Below are positions 55,227-64,000 of a DNA stretch of 64,000 bases, piece by piece. How positions within the stretch are numbered: position 1 is the stretch's first letter; each line of letters begins with the position of its first letter. A program made the position numbers and the translations under genes. Location: the NCBI GenBank assembly GCA_963712065.1, contig CAVQGM010000002.1, positions 868,001 through 932,000 of the forward strand. Direction: 5' to 3'. The DNA comes from CAVQGM01 sp963712065. GTDB lineage: Bacteria; Actinomycetota; Acidimicrobiia; Acidimicrobiales; Acidimicrobilacustridaceae. The notes under the pieces were generated by a model. It searched no databases, was not told the DNA's origin, and saw only the letters and a program-made list of their open reading frames with translations.

Positions 55227-58200
55227 CCGCACCCGCCCCCCTCGTCGTCCCGCTCGACGGCGGGCACGGCGGGGAGCCGGTGCTCGTCGGTGGGAAAGGC
55301 GCGTGGCTCGACCGGCTGGCGGCCGCCGGGTTCCCCGTCCCTCCGGCGGTGGCGATCACCACCGCCGCCTACCGCCGTCTGGTCGACGAGGGCGGTCTCG
55401 GTCCACTCCTCGACCGGCTGGCGGCCGACCACGACGGCGTCGCCGACGCCGAGGGCGAGGAGGTCACCGCCGCCTTCGTCGAGGTTCCCCTCTCCCCCGC
55501 CCTCGATGCGGCCATCGCCGAAGCCGCCACCCTCGCCCGCCGCCGGGGCGACGTGCGCCTGGCCGTGCGGTCCTCGGCGACCGCCGAGGACCTGGGCGAG
55601 GCCTCCTTCGCCGGTCAGTACCGATCGTTCCTCGACGTCACCACCGACGACGAGCTCCGCCGGGCCGTCAGACTGGTCTGGGCCTCGCTGTGGCTCCCCG
55701 CGCCTCGGGCCTACCGTCGCTTCCACGGACTCGACCGCGTGGCGCCGGCGATGGCCGTCGTGGTCATGCCGATGGTGGCCGCCGAGCGGGCCGGGGTCGC
55801 GTTCACGGTCGACGTCGGCGGTGACCCCGACCGGGTCCGGGTGGAGACGGTGTCCGGTCTGGGCGAGGCGCTCGTCTCGGGCGCGGCCACCCCCGACGTC
55901 GCCCTCGTGCCGCGCGTCGAGGCCCTGGCGGCGCAGGTCGCCACGACCGACCTCGACCACGCCGTGGCCCGGCTGGCCCTCGACGTCGAGCAGGCCATGG
56001 GGGTGCCCCAGGACATCGAGTGGGCCTGGGACGGCAAGGAGCTGGCGCTGCTGCAGGCCCGGCCGATCACCACCGGAGCGGGGCCCGCCGACGACGACGG
56101 CTTCGACACCCCGGCCGTCCCGGACCACCGGTACACCACGGCGGGGATCGCCGAGATGGTCCCCGGGGTGCTGCCCCCACTGCAGTGGGACGTCAACGGC
56201 TTCCTGCTGGAGGAGTCGTTCCGGGCCCTGTTCGACGACCTCGACGCCCTGCCGCCCTCGCTCGTCGGGGACCACGGCATGATCGGCCGGTTCCGGGGGC
56301 GGGCCGCCCTCGACCTCACCCGGCTCAAGGAGATCGCCCAGTCGGTGCCGGGCGGCTCCGAGGAGGAGGTCGAGCGTCAGTACTTCGGCGCACCCGACGG
56401 GCACGGCGACGGGTCGACCGCACCACCGCCCCGCCGTGGGCGCGCCGGCATGGTCCACGACGTCCGGGTGGCGGCACTGCGCCACCGGGCCAACCGCAGT
56501 GCCGCCGTCGCCGTCGTCGCCGTCGACCGGCTCGCAGGCGCCCCGTTCGACCTCGACGCCGCCGACGACCCCGCCCTGCTGGCCCACCGACGCCGGGTGC
56601 TCGACCTGGCCGGCCGCCTGGCCGCCGCCGAAGCGGCGGTGGCCGCCTCGGCGGTGGCCGCCTATCGCCGCCTCGAGCTCGGCCTCACCCGGCACCTCGG
56701 CGAGCGGGAGGCGGCCCGGTGGGCCCAGTACGTCACCGTCGGAGGCGACGACGACCTGGCGGCACTGGTCGCCGGCCTCGATCGGCGGAGGGCGTCGATG
56801 GGGGTGTTCGCCGGGCCCACCTGGGACGAGGCCGGCATCGAGCCACCCACCATCGTGTCGACGGGCACCGGCCCTCCGGCCCGCAACGGCGCCGAACGGT
56901 TCGCCGAGCTGGCCACCCATCTGCAGGGCCTCGACGGCTGGCGACGCCACCGCGTCCTCACCGGTCAGATCGTCGACGCCCGGGTCGTCGCCTGCCGTCG
57001 GCGCACCGACGACGCCCGCGACCTGCTCGCACGGCGGGAGGAGGCCAAGACGGCCCTGCTCGTACTCGGGGGTGAGGTGCGTCGCACCCACCTCGAGATC
57101 GGGCGACGCCTCGTCCGCCGCGACGTCGTCGACCGGGCCGACGACGTCGACCTCCTGGGCGAGGCCGAGCTGGCGCCGAGCCTGGCGGGCGAGTCGCCCT
57201 CGCCGGCCGAGCTGGCGCGCCGCCGGCGGTGGCTCGACGCCGTGGGCGACGAGCCACCGCTCCCCGTCCGCTTCGTGGGCCGCCCCGAGCCCCGACGACC
57301 CCACCTCGGCGGCGGAGACCTCTTCGTCGGCTGGGCCGCGGGCCCGGGCGTCCACCACGGGCGGGCGCGGGTGCTGCGCCGACCCACCGACGGCCCGTTC
57401 GAACGGGGCGACGTGCTGGTGGCCACCACCACCGATGCCTCCTGGTCCCCGCGGTTCGTGGAGGCCGGGGCGATCGTGGTCGAACAGGGTGGCCCGCTCT
57501 CCCACGCCGCCATCGTGGCGCGCGAGCTCGGGATCCCCGCGGTGCTGAACATCCCCGGCATCGTCGACCGACTCGCCGGTGCCGACCTGCTGGTGACGGT
57601 CGACGGCGGCGAGGGCGTGGTCGTCGTCCACGCACCGGCGACCGACACCGATGCCCCGCCGGACGATCGGTCGACCGCCGACGCCGGACCGCCGACACCC
57701 GGATCGCCGACCCCCGACCTGCTCACCGGCGACGGCGCCGAGCCGGTGCTCGAGGTCGGGGTCATCGTGCCGGCCGTGCTCGGGGTGGGGCTCGTGTTCT
57801 CCCTCCTCACCTACCTCCGCGACGTCGCCCACCGCCTGCGCGGGCGCCACGTCATCGCCCGACGCACGTCGCTCGAAGGCGACGCCACCGCCGGGTTCGT
57901 GCTCGATCCCGACGGTGACGCCGACCTCGAACGCCGCGGCCTGCGCCACCCGGCGGTGTACGCCCTCGCCGGCGTGGCCTGCCTCACCATGGCCGGCTAC
58001 GTGGTCGTCGGAGCGGCCGGCAACTACTTCGGCCTCACCGAGTGGGCGATGGATGTCGCGTGGGCGTGGGAGCTGTTCCTCCTCTTCTCGGTCGCGTTCG
58101 CCACGGTGGGCATCGCCTCGCTGGCCGTGGCGGTCGGCTGGCGGCACCCGCCGGCCTGGGCCCGACGGGTCGTGATCGCCACGCCCCTCGCCCGGTCCCC

Positions 58201-58690
58201 CGTGCCGTGGCATCCCGTCCGGCGCCACCGCCACAGCCCGCCTTCCCACCCACGCGTGAAGATCGACAGCGGGCTGATCCGCCGGATCGCCCTGGCGTGG
58301 AGCGCGGTGGCGGTGGCCGTGTTCACCTACCTCGCCGTGACCCAGGGCGTGCCGCGAGCGCCGGAGGGCGGCACGCTCGACGCCGCCATCGCCGTGCCCG
58401 CCCAGGTGGCGCTGCTCGTGCTGGCGGCGATCGGAGCCCTGGTGGCGTGGCGCTTCGAGGCCATCGGTGCCGTCCTCCTCGCCATCGCCGCGACGGGCCT
58501 CGGGCTGTTCGCGTCCGTGCAGTACCGGCCATGGGTGGCCCTCCTCGCGTTCGGCGCGTTCGGGGTCCCCGCCTTCCTCCACTGGTTCGCGTGGCGCCGA
58601 CAACGGTCCGGGCACGCCATCGTCGCCCTCGCCGTGGTCACCGCCGTCCTCCTCCTCGTCGTCGGCGTGGGCGCCGATCGCGTGCTACGC
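55223..58690 (+). CDS. PEP-synthase/rifampin-phosphotransferase-like protein fused to a polytopic membrane domain (first part of an apparent fusion with PhoD)
   Basis: GTG overlaps the previous stop. Residues 1-285 are a PPDK-type ATP-grasp domain: VLVGGKGAWLDRLAAAGFPV, RLAVRSSATAEDLGEASFAG, GVPQDIEWAWDGKELALLQA-RP. Residues about 300-690 form a helical insert. Residues about 690-830 are the swivelling phosphohistidine domain, with His761 in VVEQGGPLSHAAIVAREL and GIPAVLNIPGIVDRLAGADL. There is no PEP-binding TIM barrel, so the order matches rifampin phosphotransferase rather than PEP synthase. From residue about 843 come eight or so membrane helices (EVGVIVPAVLGVGLVFSLLT, ALAGVACLTMAGYVVVGAA, WSAVAVAVFTYLAVT). 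Near base 58685 the family-like frame shifts +1 into a PhoD domain; the original frame stays open to 59113 but is not protein-like. Confidence 0.75.
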
Positions 58691-59951
58691 GCGCTACTTC
58701 GGCCCGACCCATCCCGACTCCTCCGTCGGCGCGCTCCCGCCCTCGGACCTCGACTGGATCTGGGCCGGGGCGACCACCGGCCGGGAGACGACCGTGGTCG
58801 CCCGGATCGCCGGATCGGGGCCGACGACCGTCCGACTGGCGGTCGACACCGATCCGGCGTTCGCCGCGCCCCGCTGGACGGAGGCCCAGCCGGTCGACGA
58901 CGACGAGGACCGGGTCGTGCGGTTCACGGTGACCGGGCTCGAGCCCGACCGCACCTACCACTACGCGACCGAGGTCGACGGGGTGCTCGACCAGGGTCGC
59001 CGCGGGCAGATCCGCACCTTCCCCGAGGGACCGGCCTCGTTCCGCCTGGCCCTGGCCTCGTGCGCCCGCAACGGCTCGAACGGGGCGGTCTTCGACGCGA
59101 TCCGGGCTCGTGAGCCGCTGGCCTACCTGAACATCGGCGACTTCAACTACGCCAACATCGACCAGGACGACGAGCTGGCGTTCCGCAACGCCTACCGCAT
59201 CACCTTGCGCCCGCCGGGGCAGTCGACCCTCTACCGGAGCACGTCGATCGGCTACGTCTGGGACGACCACGACTACGGCGCCAACGACGGCACGCGGGAC
59301 TCGCCCACCCGGCCGGCGGCCATGGCGGTGTACCGCGACGTCGTCCCCCACTACCCGGTGGCGTCGCCCGACGCCCCGATCTTCCAGTCGTTCGTCGCCG
59401 GACGGGTGCGCGTCGTCATGCTCGACGGGCGGTCGGCCCGGTCACCCGCCGGGGCCGACGTCCCGACGCTGCTCGGCGAGGACCAGTTCCGGTGGCTCGA
59501 GGGTCAGCTGCTCGACGCCCGCGCTCGCGGCCAGGTGGTCGTCGTCGCCGGTGGCACACCGTGGATCGCCGAGGCGTCCCCGAGCGGCGACACCTGGGGA
59601 GGCTTCGCCGACGAGCGGGCCCGCCTGGCCAGATTCATCGCCGACAACGGCCTCGCCGAACGGATGGTCATGGTGACCGGCGACGCCCACATGGTCGCCC
59701 TCGACGACGGCTCCAACTCGGGCTACGCCCCCGGCGGGGCCGGAGGCTTCCCGGTCCTCAACGCCGCCGCCCTCGACCGGCCGGGCGGCACCAAGGGCGG
59801 GCCCTACAGCGCCGGCATGTTCCCCGGCGGCGGTCAGTTCGGCGAGCTCGAGTTCGACGACACCGGCGGCGCGTCGATCACGGTCACCATGCGGGGCCGT
59901 ACGTGGGAGGGCGACGTGCTCGTGGAGCAGTCGTTCGTCCTCGTGCCCTGA
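58680..59951 (+). CDS. PhoD-like metallophosphatase domain (in +1 frame to the preceding membrane region)
   Basis: This frame becomes protein-like at YARYFGPTHPDSSVGALPPS and lacks a start codon near the domain edge, which argues that it is the C-terminal domain of the preceding protein broken by one extra base. An Fn3-like N-domain (DLDWIWAGATTGRETTVVAR, VTGLEPDRTYHYATEVDG) is followed by the catalytic domain RLALASCARNGSNGAVFDAI, LNIGDFNYANIDQDD (D-x-G-D type), GYVWDDHDYGANDGTRDSPT (W-D-D-H-D) and MVMVTGDAHMVALDDG (G-D-x-H). These are PhoD/PF09423 metal ligands. Expected activity is phosphodiester/monoester hydrolysis outside the membrane, consistent with the preceding helices exporting the domain. 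Confidence 0.8.
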   Translation, partial: ACYARYFGPTHPDSSVGALPPSDLDWIWAGATTGRETTVVARIAGSGPTTVRLAVDTDPAFAAPRWTEAQPVDDDEDRVVRFTVTGLEPDRTYHYATEVDGVLDQGRRGQIRTFPEGPASFRLALASCARNGSNGAVFDAIRAREPLAYLNIGDFNYANIDQDDELAFRNAYRITLRPPGQSTLYRSTSIGYVWDDHDYGANDGTRDSPTRPAAMAVYRDVVPHYPVASPDAPIFQSFVAGRVRVVMLDGRSARSPAGADVPTLLGEDQFRWLEGQLLDARARGQVVVVAGGTPWIAEASPSGDTWGGFADERARLARFIADNGLAERMVMVTGDAHMVALDDGSNSGYAPGGAGGFPVLNAAALDRPGGTKGGPYSAGMFPGGGQFGELEFDDTGGASITVTMRGRTWEGDVLVEQSFVLVP

Positions 59952-59973
59952 CCCCTCGGACTACCCTCCCGCC

Positions 59974-60813
59974 GTGCCCGAGACCGCCGACGCCCTCGTC
60001 CTCGTCGACCGCCCCCAGCCCCACACGGCGGTCGTCAGCCTCAACCGACCCGACCGGTTGAACGCCATGTCGATCGACCTCGTGATCGCCCTCCACGACG
60101 CCCTCGAGGAGGTGAGCGCCGACAACCAGTGCTACGTCGTGGTGCTCACCGGCTCCGGCCGGGCGTTCTGCTCGGGACTCGACCTGAGGGACTACGGCGT
60201 CATCCCGAACATCGACGGGCTGCAGGTCGGACGCATCGCCCAGCGGTCGATGCGCTACTACTCGCGGCTCATCCCGCTGCTGCGACGGATGCACCAGCCG
60301 GTGATCGCCGCCGTCAACGGCCCCGCCTACGGCGGTGGCATGTGCCTGAGCCTCGGCGCCGACCTGCGCATCGCGTCCCGCTCGGCCGTGTTCAACGCCA
60401 CCGGCATCGTCAACGGCCTCACCAGCACCGAGCTCGGGGTCAGCTGGCTGCTCCCCCGCCTCGTCGGGGCGGCCCACAGCAACGACCTCCTGCTCACCGG
60501 GCGCACCATCGACGCCGACGAGGCGTTCCGCATGGGCCTCGTGTCCCGCGTCGTCGCCGACGACGCCGTGGTCGACGAGGCCCTCGCCATCGCCGCCACC
60601 ATGGGCGAGTACAGCCCCTACGGCCTGGCCATGACCAAGGACGTGCTCTGGGTGAACCTCGAGAACCCGAGCCTCGAGTCGGCCATCGAGATCGAGGACC
60701 GCAACCAGCTCATGCTGGGGTTCACCGACAACCTGCCCGAGGCCATCCGGGCCTTCGACCAGAAGCGCAAGCCGGTCTACACCGACGAACCCCGCCGCGA
60801 CCTGTTCACCTGA
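59974..60813 (+). CDS. Enoyl-CoA hydratase/isomerase family protein
   Basis: 279 residues, GTG 59974, 22 bp after the PhoD stop. Crotonase fold: TAVVSLNRPDRLNAMSIDLV, VVVLTGSGRAFCSGLDLRD (first oxyanion strand), VIAAVNGPAYGGGMCLSLGA (second oxyanion) and GLTSTELGVSWLLPRLVGAA (catalytic Glu position of hydratases). The usual second Glu (as in rat Glu144) is not obvious, so hydratase versus isomerase is open. Likely beta-oxidation or a related CoA pathway; possibly linked to the acyl-CoA dehydrogenase functions elsewhere in the window. Confidence 0.88.
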   Translation: MPETADALVLVDRPQPHTAVVSLNRPDRLNAMSIDLVIALHDALEEVSADNQCYVVVLTGSGRAFCSGLDLRDYGVIPNIDGLQVGRIAQRSMRYYSRLIPLLRRMHQPVIAAVNGPAYGGGMCLSLGADLRIASRSAVFNATGIVNGLTSTELGVSWLLPRLVGAAHSNDLLLTGRTIDADEAFRMGLVSRVVADDAVVDEALAIAATMGEYSPYGLAMTKDVLWVNLENPSLESAIEIEDRNQLMLGFTDNLPEAIRAFDQKRKPVYTDEPRRDLFT

Positions 60814-60831
60814 CCGACGCGAGCAGCCGTG

Positions 60832-61530
60832 TCAGGTCGGTGGTTCGGGGACGGCGCTCAGCTCGCCGGCCAGGTGACCGGTGTCGTTGTAGCGCCGAAC
60901 GATCCAGTGGTCGCCGTCGACGACGAGGTGGCTGATGCTGCCGTTGTCGGCCCCGACGAAGGCCCAGGGTCGCGCGCCGGCGGCGTGGCCCAGCAACGAG
61001 CCGATGACCCCGCCGTGCACCACGACGACGACCCGTTGGTCGGCATGGGCGTCGGCGATGCGCTGCAGCGCCGGCACCACCCGGGCGGTCAGCTCGGCGT
61101 TCGACTCGGCACCGGGGATGTGGCCCCACTCCTGCTCGGCGAACGACCGCACCGCGACCGGGTCGCGCTCGGCGACCTTCTGGCGGTACCGGCCGCCCTC
61201 CCACTCCCCGAGGAAGACCTCGCGCAGGTCGGGCTCGACGACCGGCGTGAGCCCGACGGCGGTGGCCAACGGCGCCGCGGTCTCGTGGGTGCGCCGCAGC
61301 GTCGTGACGTAGAGGGCGTCGATCCGCTCCCCCGCCAGGCGCTCCCCGAGGCGCTCGGCCTGCCAGCGGCCCTCGGGCGCGAGCGGCGGGTCGCCGTGGC
61401 CGCCCACGAGGGGGAACGGCTCGCCGGGACGGGCCGGCGCCGACTCGCCGTGGCGGACGAGCAGCACCTCGCACGCGCCGGGCGGCGCCTGGAACCGGTG
61501 CTGGCGGTACTCGGTCGGCGTGTCGTCCAC
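60832..61530 (-). CDS. Histidine phosphatase family protein
   Basis: 232 residues. Phosphohistidine motif R-H-G in CEVLLVRHGESAPARPGEPF, PLAPEGRWQAERLGERLAG, IDALYVTTLRRTHETAAPLA (second Arg), DLREVFLGEWEGGRYRQKV (Glu) and RVVVVVHGGVIGSLLGHAAG (second His). This is the phosphoglycerate-mutase-like branch-1 layout with all catalytic residues. Substrate could be a sugar phosphate, nucleotide or small phosphoester. It converges with the enoyl-CoA hydratase gene (18 bp). Confidence 0.9.
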   Translation of the reverse strand: MDDTPTEYRQHRFQAPPGACEVLLVRHGESAPARPGEPFPLVGGHGDPPLAPEGRWQAERLGERLAGERIDALYVTTLRRTHETAAPLATAVGLTPVVEPDLREVFLGEWEGGRYRQKVAERDPVAVRSFAEQEWGHIPGAESNAELTARVVPALQRIADAHADQRVVVVVHGGVIGSLLGHAAGARPWAFVGADNGSISHLVVDGDHWIVRRYNDTGHLAGELSAVPEPPT

Positions 61531-61586
61531 GGCCGGAGGCTACCGGGCGTTCCCCCGCCCCCGGCCAGGCCGATCGGGCCTCGTGG

Positions 61587-61988
61587 TCAGGCCGGCAGGA
61601 AGCTGAGCCGGACCTCGCGGGTGGGGTTGTCGACGTTGGTGTCGACGAACGCCAACGACTGCCAGGTGCCGAGGGCGAGCCGTCCGTCGAGCACGGGGAT
61701 GGACACCGCCGGAGCGACCAGCACCGGCACCAGGTGGTCGGCTCCGTGGCCCGGGCTGCCGTGGCGGTGCAGGTAGCGGTCGTCGCGGGGGAACACGCGG
61801 TCGAGCAGCTCGTCGAGGTCGCGGTCGGACCCTGCGCCGAGCTCGAAGAGGGCCAGGCCGGCGGTGGCGTGGGGGCAGAACACGTGGAGCAACCCGTCAC
61901 CCCGTCCGGTGACGAACGCGGCAGCCTCGGCGGTGAGGTCGGTGACGCGTCGGCCACCGTTGCGGAACGTCAGCACCTCGCTCTCCAC
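61587..61988 (-). CDS. YjbQ family protein (secondary thiamine-phosphate synthase-like)
   Basis: 133 residues: VTDLTAEAAAFVTGRGDGLL, HVFCPHATAGLALFELGAGS, HRHGSPGHGADHLVPVLVAP and LALGTWQSLAFVDTNVDNPT. These are the conserved UPF0047 signatures (P-H-x-T-A-x-L and G-T-W-Q). The E. coli homologue shows weak thiamine-phosphate synthase activity, but the physiological role is unsettled. Same strand as the phosphatase gene, 56 bp upstream. Confidence 0.9.
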   Translation of the reverse strand: MESEVLTFRNGGRRVTDLTAEAAAFVTGRGDGLLHVFCPHATAGLALFELGAGSDRDLDELLDRVFPRDDRYLHRHGSPGHGADHLVPVLVAPAVSIPVLDGRLALGTWQSLAFVDTNVDNPTREVRLSFLPA

Positions 61989-62077
61989 ACCGGCACGGTA
62001 CTCGGGGCCTGGCTGGTGACGAGCGGGTCCACGGCCATTCGCCCTCGCTTCCGAGAAGCCGATAGCGTCTTGCGCCG

Positions 62078-63725
62078 ATGCCCCGCAGGATCGACGTCGA
62101 GCTCACGAGCACCCGAGAGGACGGCACGTGGACCTGGCGCGCCGCCGGCGCCCGGCAACCGAAGGGTGAGCTCGACGGTGGGCTCCTCCCGACCGGCTCG
62201 AAGGTGGGCGACGTCGTGCGAGCCGAGGCCGACTTCGACGTCGACGGCATCACCGTCGTCGCCGTGCTGCCACCGAAGGGCGAGCGCAAGGAGGCCGAGC
62301 GGCTCGAGATCATCGGGCCCCCGGTGTCGCGACGACCAGCTCGTCACCACCCAGCTGGCGCCCAAGGGTCGGGGCGACCGCCGTGAGCGTCGTGGTCGGG
62401 ACGACCGCGACGGTCGCGAGCGACGGGATCGCCGTGAGGGCCGTCCCGGTGAGGGCCGTCCCGGTGAGGGCCGTCGCGGTGAGGGCCGTCCCGGTGAGCG
62501 CCGTCCCGGTGAGGGCCGTCCCGGTGAGGGCCGCCGGCGCCCCCCGGGCGAGGGTCGCGATCGTCCCCGACGGGGCGACGAGGGCGGCGAGCGCCGTTCG
62601 CGTCCGCCCCGACCGGCCCCCGAGCCGAAGCCCAAGCCGAAGCGGCTGCGGGCGGGTCGCACCCACCGCAACGCGGTGCTGGCCGAGCTGCCCGAGGAGC
62701 AGAAGCCGATCGCCGAGCAGGTGCTCAAGGGCGGCATCCCCGCCGTGCGCCAGGCCGTGCAGAAGCAGAACGAGACCAACCGGGCCGAGGGCAAGCCGGA
62801 GATCGCCGACGAGCCGCTGGTGGCGGTCGCCGAGCAGCTCCTCCCGCGGCTCCGCGCCGCCGAGTGGCGTGACCGGGCCGAGGCCGCGCTGGCGTCGCTC
62901 GACGAGCTCGACCTGCGCGACCTGCGATCGGTGGTCGTCGCCGCCGACGCCGCCGCTCGCGACGACGAGAGCCGCGCCCTGGCCGACCGGCTCCGCGACG
63001 GTCTCTCCCGCCGCGTCGAGGAGGAGCACCGCAGCTGGTTGGCCGAGATCGACGAGACGGTGCAGGCCGGCCGCGTCGTCCGGGCCCTGCGGCTCAGCTC
63101 TCGGCCGCCCAAGGCGGGTACCCCGTTCCCGTCCGAGCTCGCCGGCCGCCTGGCCGGGGCCGCCTCGGCGAGCCTCACCGCGGACACCGCCCAGGATCGC
63201 TACGCCACCGTGCTCGACGCCCTCGCCTACGCTCCGGTGCGCGCCCAGGTCGAGGCCCAGGGACTCCCGGCCGAGCCGTCTCCCGAGCTGGTGGCCGCGG
63301 TGACCAAGCTCGCCGGTCGGCTGCCGAAGATCGCCGCCCAGTTCGGGATCGAGGCCCCGGCGACGCCGGCGCGGGGCAAGGGCCGACGCCCGAGGTCCGG
63401 CGCACCGGTGCCGCCCCCACCACCGCTGCCGTCACCCCCACCACCTCTGCCGTCACCCCCGACGGCGCCCGTGGCCACGAGCGAGACCGCCCCGCCGCCG
63501 CCGATCGACGCGCCAGCCGCCGAGCCACCGGCCATCGAGCCACCGGCCATCGAGCCACCCGCCATCGAGCCACCCACCCCCGCCGAGCCACCGGCCATCG
63601 AGCCACCCAAGGGCGACGGAGCATCGCCCGAGGGGCCGGCCTCGGCCGAGGCGTCGCCGACCCCCGTCGACGCGCCCACGGCCGACACGCCCACTCCGGC
63701 CGAGGAGCCGACCCCCGAGGCCTGA
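62078..63725 (+). pseudogene. Repeat-rich actinobacterial protein (RPGEG and EPPAI repeats), interrupted by +1 frameshift near 62330
   Basis: ATG 62078 begins MPRRIDVELTSTREDGTWTW, a small beta domain (GLLPTGSKVGDVVRAEADF, GITVVAVLPPKGERK). At about 62330, in CGGGCCCCCGGTG, the frame is lost; the +1 frame continues DDQLVTTQLAPKGRGDRRER. A strongly charged region with R-P-G-E-G repeats follows, then a helical domain (about 62640-63350; RTHRNAVLAELPEEQKPIAE, QVLKGGIPAVRQAVQKQNET). The tail is proline-rich with four E-P-P-A-I units. The basic RG-rich region suggests RNA or polyanion binding. Conserved layout but function unknown; probably one intact gene of about 549 residues in the living genome. 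Confidence 0.65.
62434..62533 (+). repeat. 15-bp tandem repeat (six full copies), coding
   Basis: GTGAGGGCCGTCCCG repeats with a 15-bp period from 62434, with one-base variants in copies 3 and 5 and a degenerate seventh. In the correct frame it encodes EGRPG/EGRRG pentapeptides. Such exact short repeats can vary in copy number through slippage. Confidence 0.85.
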
Positions 63726-63734
63726 GCCGGTCCC

Positions 63735-64000
63735 TCAGGCCCGTTCGACGAAGGCGAGCACGTCTCGGGGGTGGTCGAGCACGACGTCGCCGGGCGCCGC
63801 CGTCGCCCTCGGGTTCCACGCCGCCAGTCCGAACGCCACGCCGACCTCGGCCGCCGCCGCCCGGTCGTGGGCGGTGTCCCCGATGAACACCACCTCGGCC
63901 GCAGGCAGGCCCAGGGCGGCGAGCACCGGCGGGAGGCGCTTGGGCCCGTCGAAGGCGTCGGTGAACAGCGCGACGCTCGGCGTCCAACCCAGCCGGCGCA
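63735..64000 (-). CDS. HAD-family hydrolase, C-terminal part (5' end beyond window)
   Basis: The frame runs off the window end: RRLGWTPSVALFTDAFDGPK, RLPPVLAALGLPAAEVVFIG-DTAHD, RAAAAEVGVAFGLAAWNPRA and DHPRDVLAFVERA. The I-G-D-T-x-x-D motif (HAD motif IV) and preceding K-R-L-P (motif III lysine) identify a phosphoglycolate-phosphatase-like HAD enzyme. Motifs I and II are outside the window. Convergent with the repeat-rich gene (9 bp). Confidence 0.8.
   Translation of the reverse strand, partial: RRLGWTPSVALFTDAFDGPKRLPPVLAALGLPAAEVVFIGDTAHDRAAAAEVGVAFGLAAWNPRATAAPGDVVLDHPRDVLAFVERA

Noticed and set aside
55121..58615. 1164-codon minus-strand open frame
   Set aside because: Antisense shadow of the ATP-grasp/His-domain gene; low-complexity composition and no family resemblance.
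62434..62533. Regular 15-bp repeats considered as a CRISPR array
   Set aside because: No spacers, unit far too short, and the period is a multiple of three inside a reading frame.

Overview
The window is very GC-rich DNA, densely coding on both strands, with many GTG starts and four-base stop/start overlaps. The gene set is actinobacterial: a GarA/OdhI-type FHA protein beside an FtsR-type MerR regulator, a bifunctional-nuclease (DUF151) protein and a second MerR regulator, a DDN-type deazaflavin oxidoreductase, a luciferase-like flavin oxidoreductase, and degraded WhiB and Mrr-like fragments. The block pgsA - sugar-nucleotide enzyme - gcvH - FHA - merR - hpt - DUF151 - glpD - K+ channel - merR - nuclease-like - tetR - gcvT // gcvP resembles the Rv1822-Rv1832 neighbourhood of Mycobacterium tuberculosis. 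A deep-branching actinobacterium such as an acidimicrobial (Iamia/Ilumatobacter-like) lineage is my inference; there is no rRNA here to prove it.

Layout. 1-0.84 kb: tail of an acyl-CoA carboxylase gene and a small zinc-ribbon membrane protein. 0.84-13.36 kb: a genomic island in a tRNA-Pro(GGG) gene. Its ends are marked by a 48-bp perfect direct repeat of the tRNA 3' half (871-918 and 13316-13363). It holds a 5'-truncated integrase, a nearly intact IS3-type element with terminal repeats and a 3-bp target duplication, two secreted alpha/beta-hydrolase lipoproteins, a polytopic membrane protein, and many gene fragments. 13.4-18.3 kb: a gene graveyard with a GNAT acetyltransferase, a membrane-anchored extracytoplasmic protein and an SRPBCC protein that look intact. 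18.4-21.5 kb: a double glycosyltransferase and a fatty-acid-hydroxylase-type membrane enzyme. 21.6-27.8 kb: branched-chain 2-oxoacid dehydrogenase E1alpha/E1beta/E2, a Leu/Val dehydrogenase and an acyl-CoA dehydrogenase, a coherent branched-chain amino acid catabolism block. 27.9-34.0 kb: mixed housekeeping genes (lysS, SRAP, DUF2079, HIT). 34.1-49.4 kb: the conserved phospholipid, glycine-cleavage and regulator block, closed by convergent gcvT and gcvP with a strong hairpin between them; gcvP is preceded by a tandem glycine riboswitch. 49.5-51.9 kb: a three-gene minus-strand operon (LLM oxidoreductase, SnoaL-like, class II aldolase-like). 52.0-53.9 kb: a cobalamin riboswitch ahead of a secreted helical-repeat protein, then a zinc-ribbon protein. 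54.0-60.8 kb: a secreted acidic protein, a small membrane protein, a very large PEP-synthase-like/membrane/PhoD-phosphatase reading frame, and an enoyl-CoA hydratase. 60.8-64.0 kb: histidine phosphatase, YjbQ, an RG/P-rich repeat protein, and a HAD phosphatase cut by the window end.

Most interesting: (a) the apparent fusion at 55223-59951 of a rifampin-phosphotransferase-like module (ATP-grasp, insert, swivelling His domain), a polytopic membrane region and a PhoD metallophosphatase; (b) a cobalamin riboswitch controlling a secreted alpha/alpha-repeat protein that could be a bacterial transcobalamin-like B12 scavenger; (c) the tRNA-Pro island with candidate integrase arm sites. A caution: at least six plus-strand genes are broken by shifts that are all +1, which suggests single-base insertion errors in the assembly. 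I therefore mark housekeeping genes hit by them as interrupted, not as truly dead.
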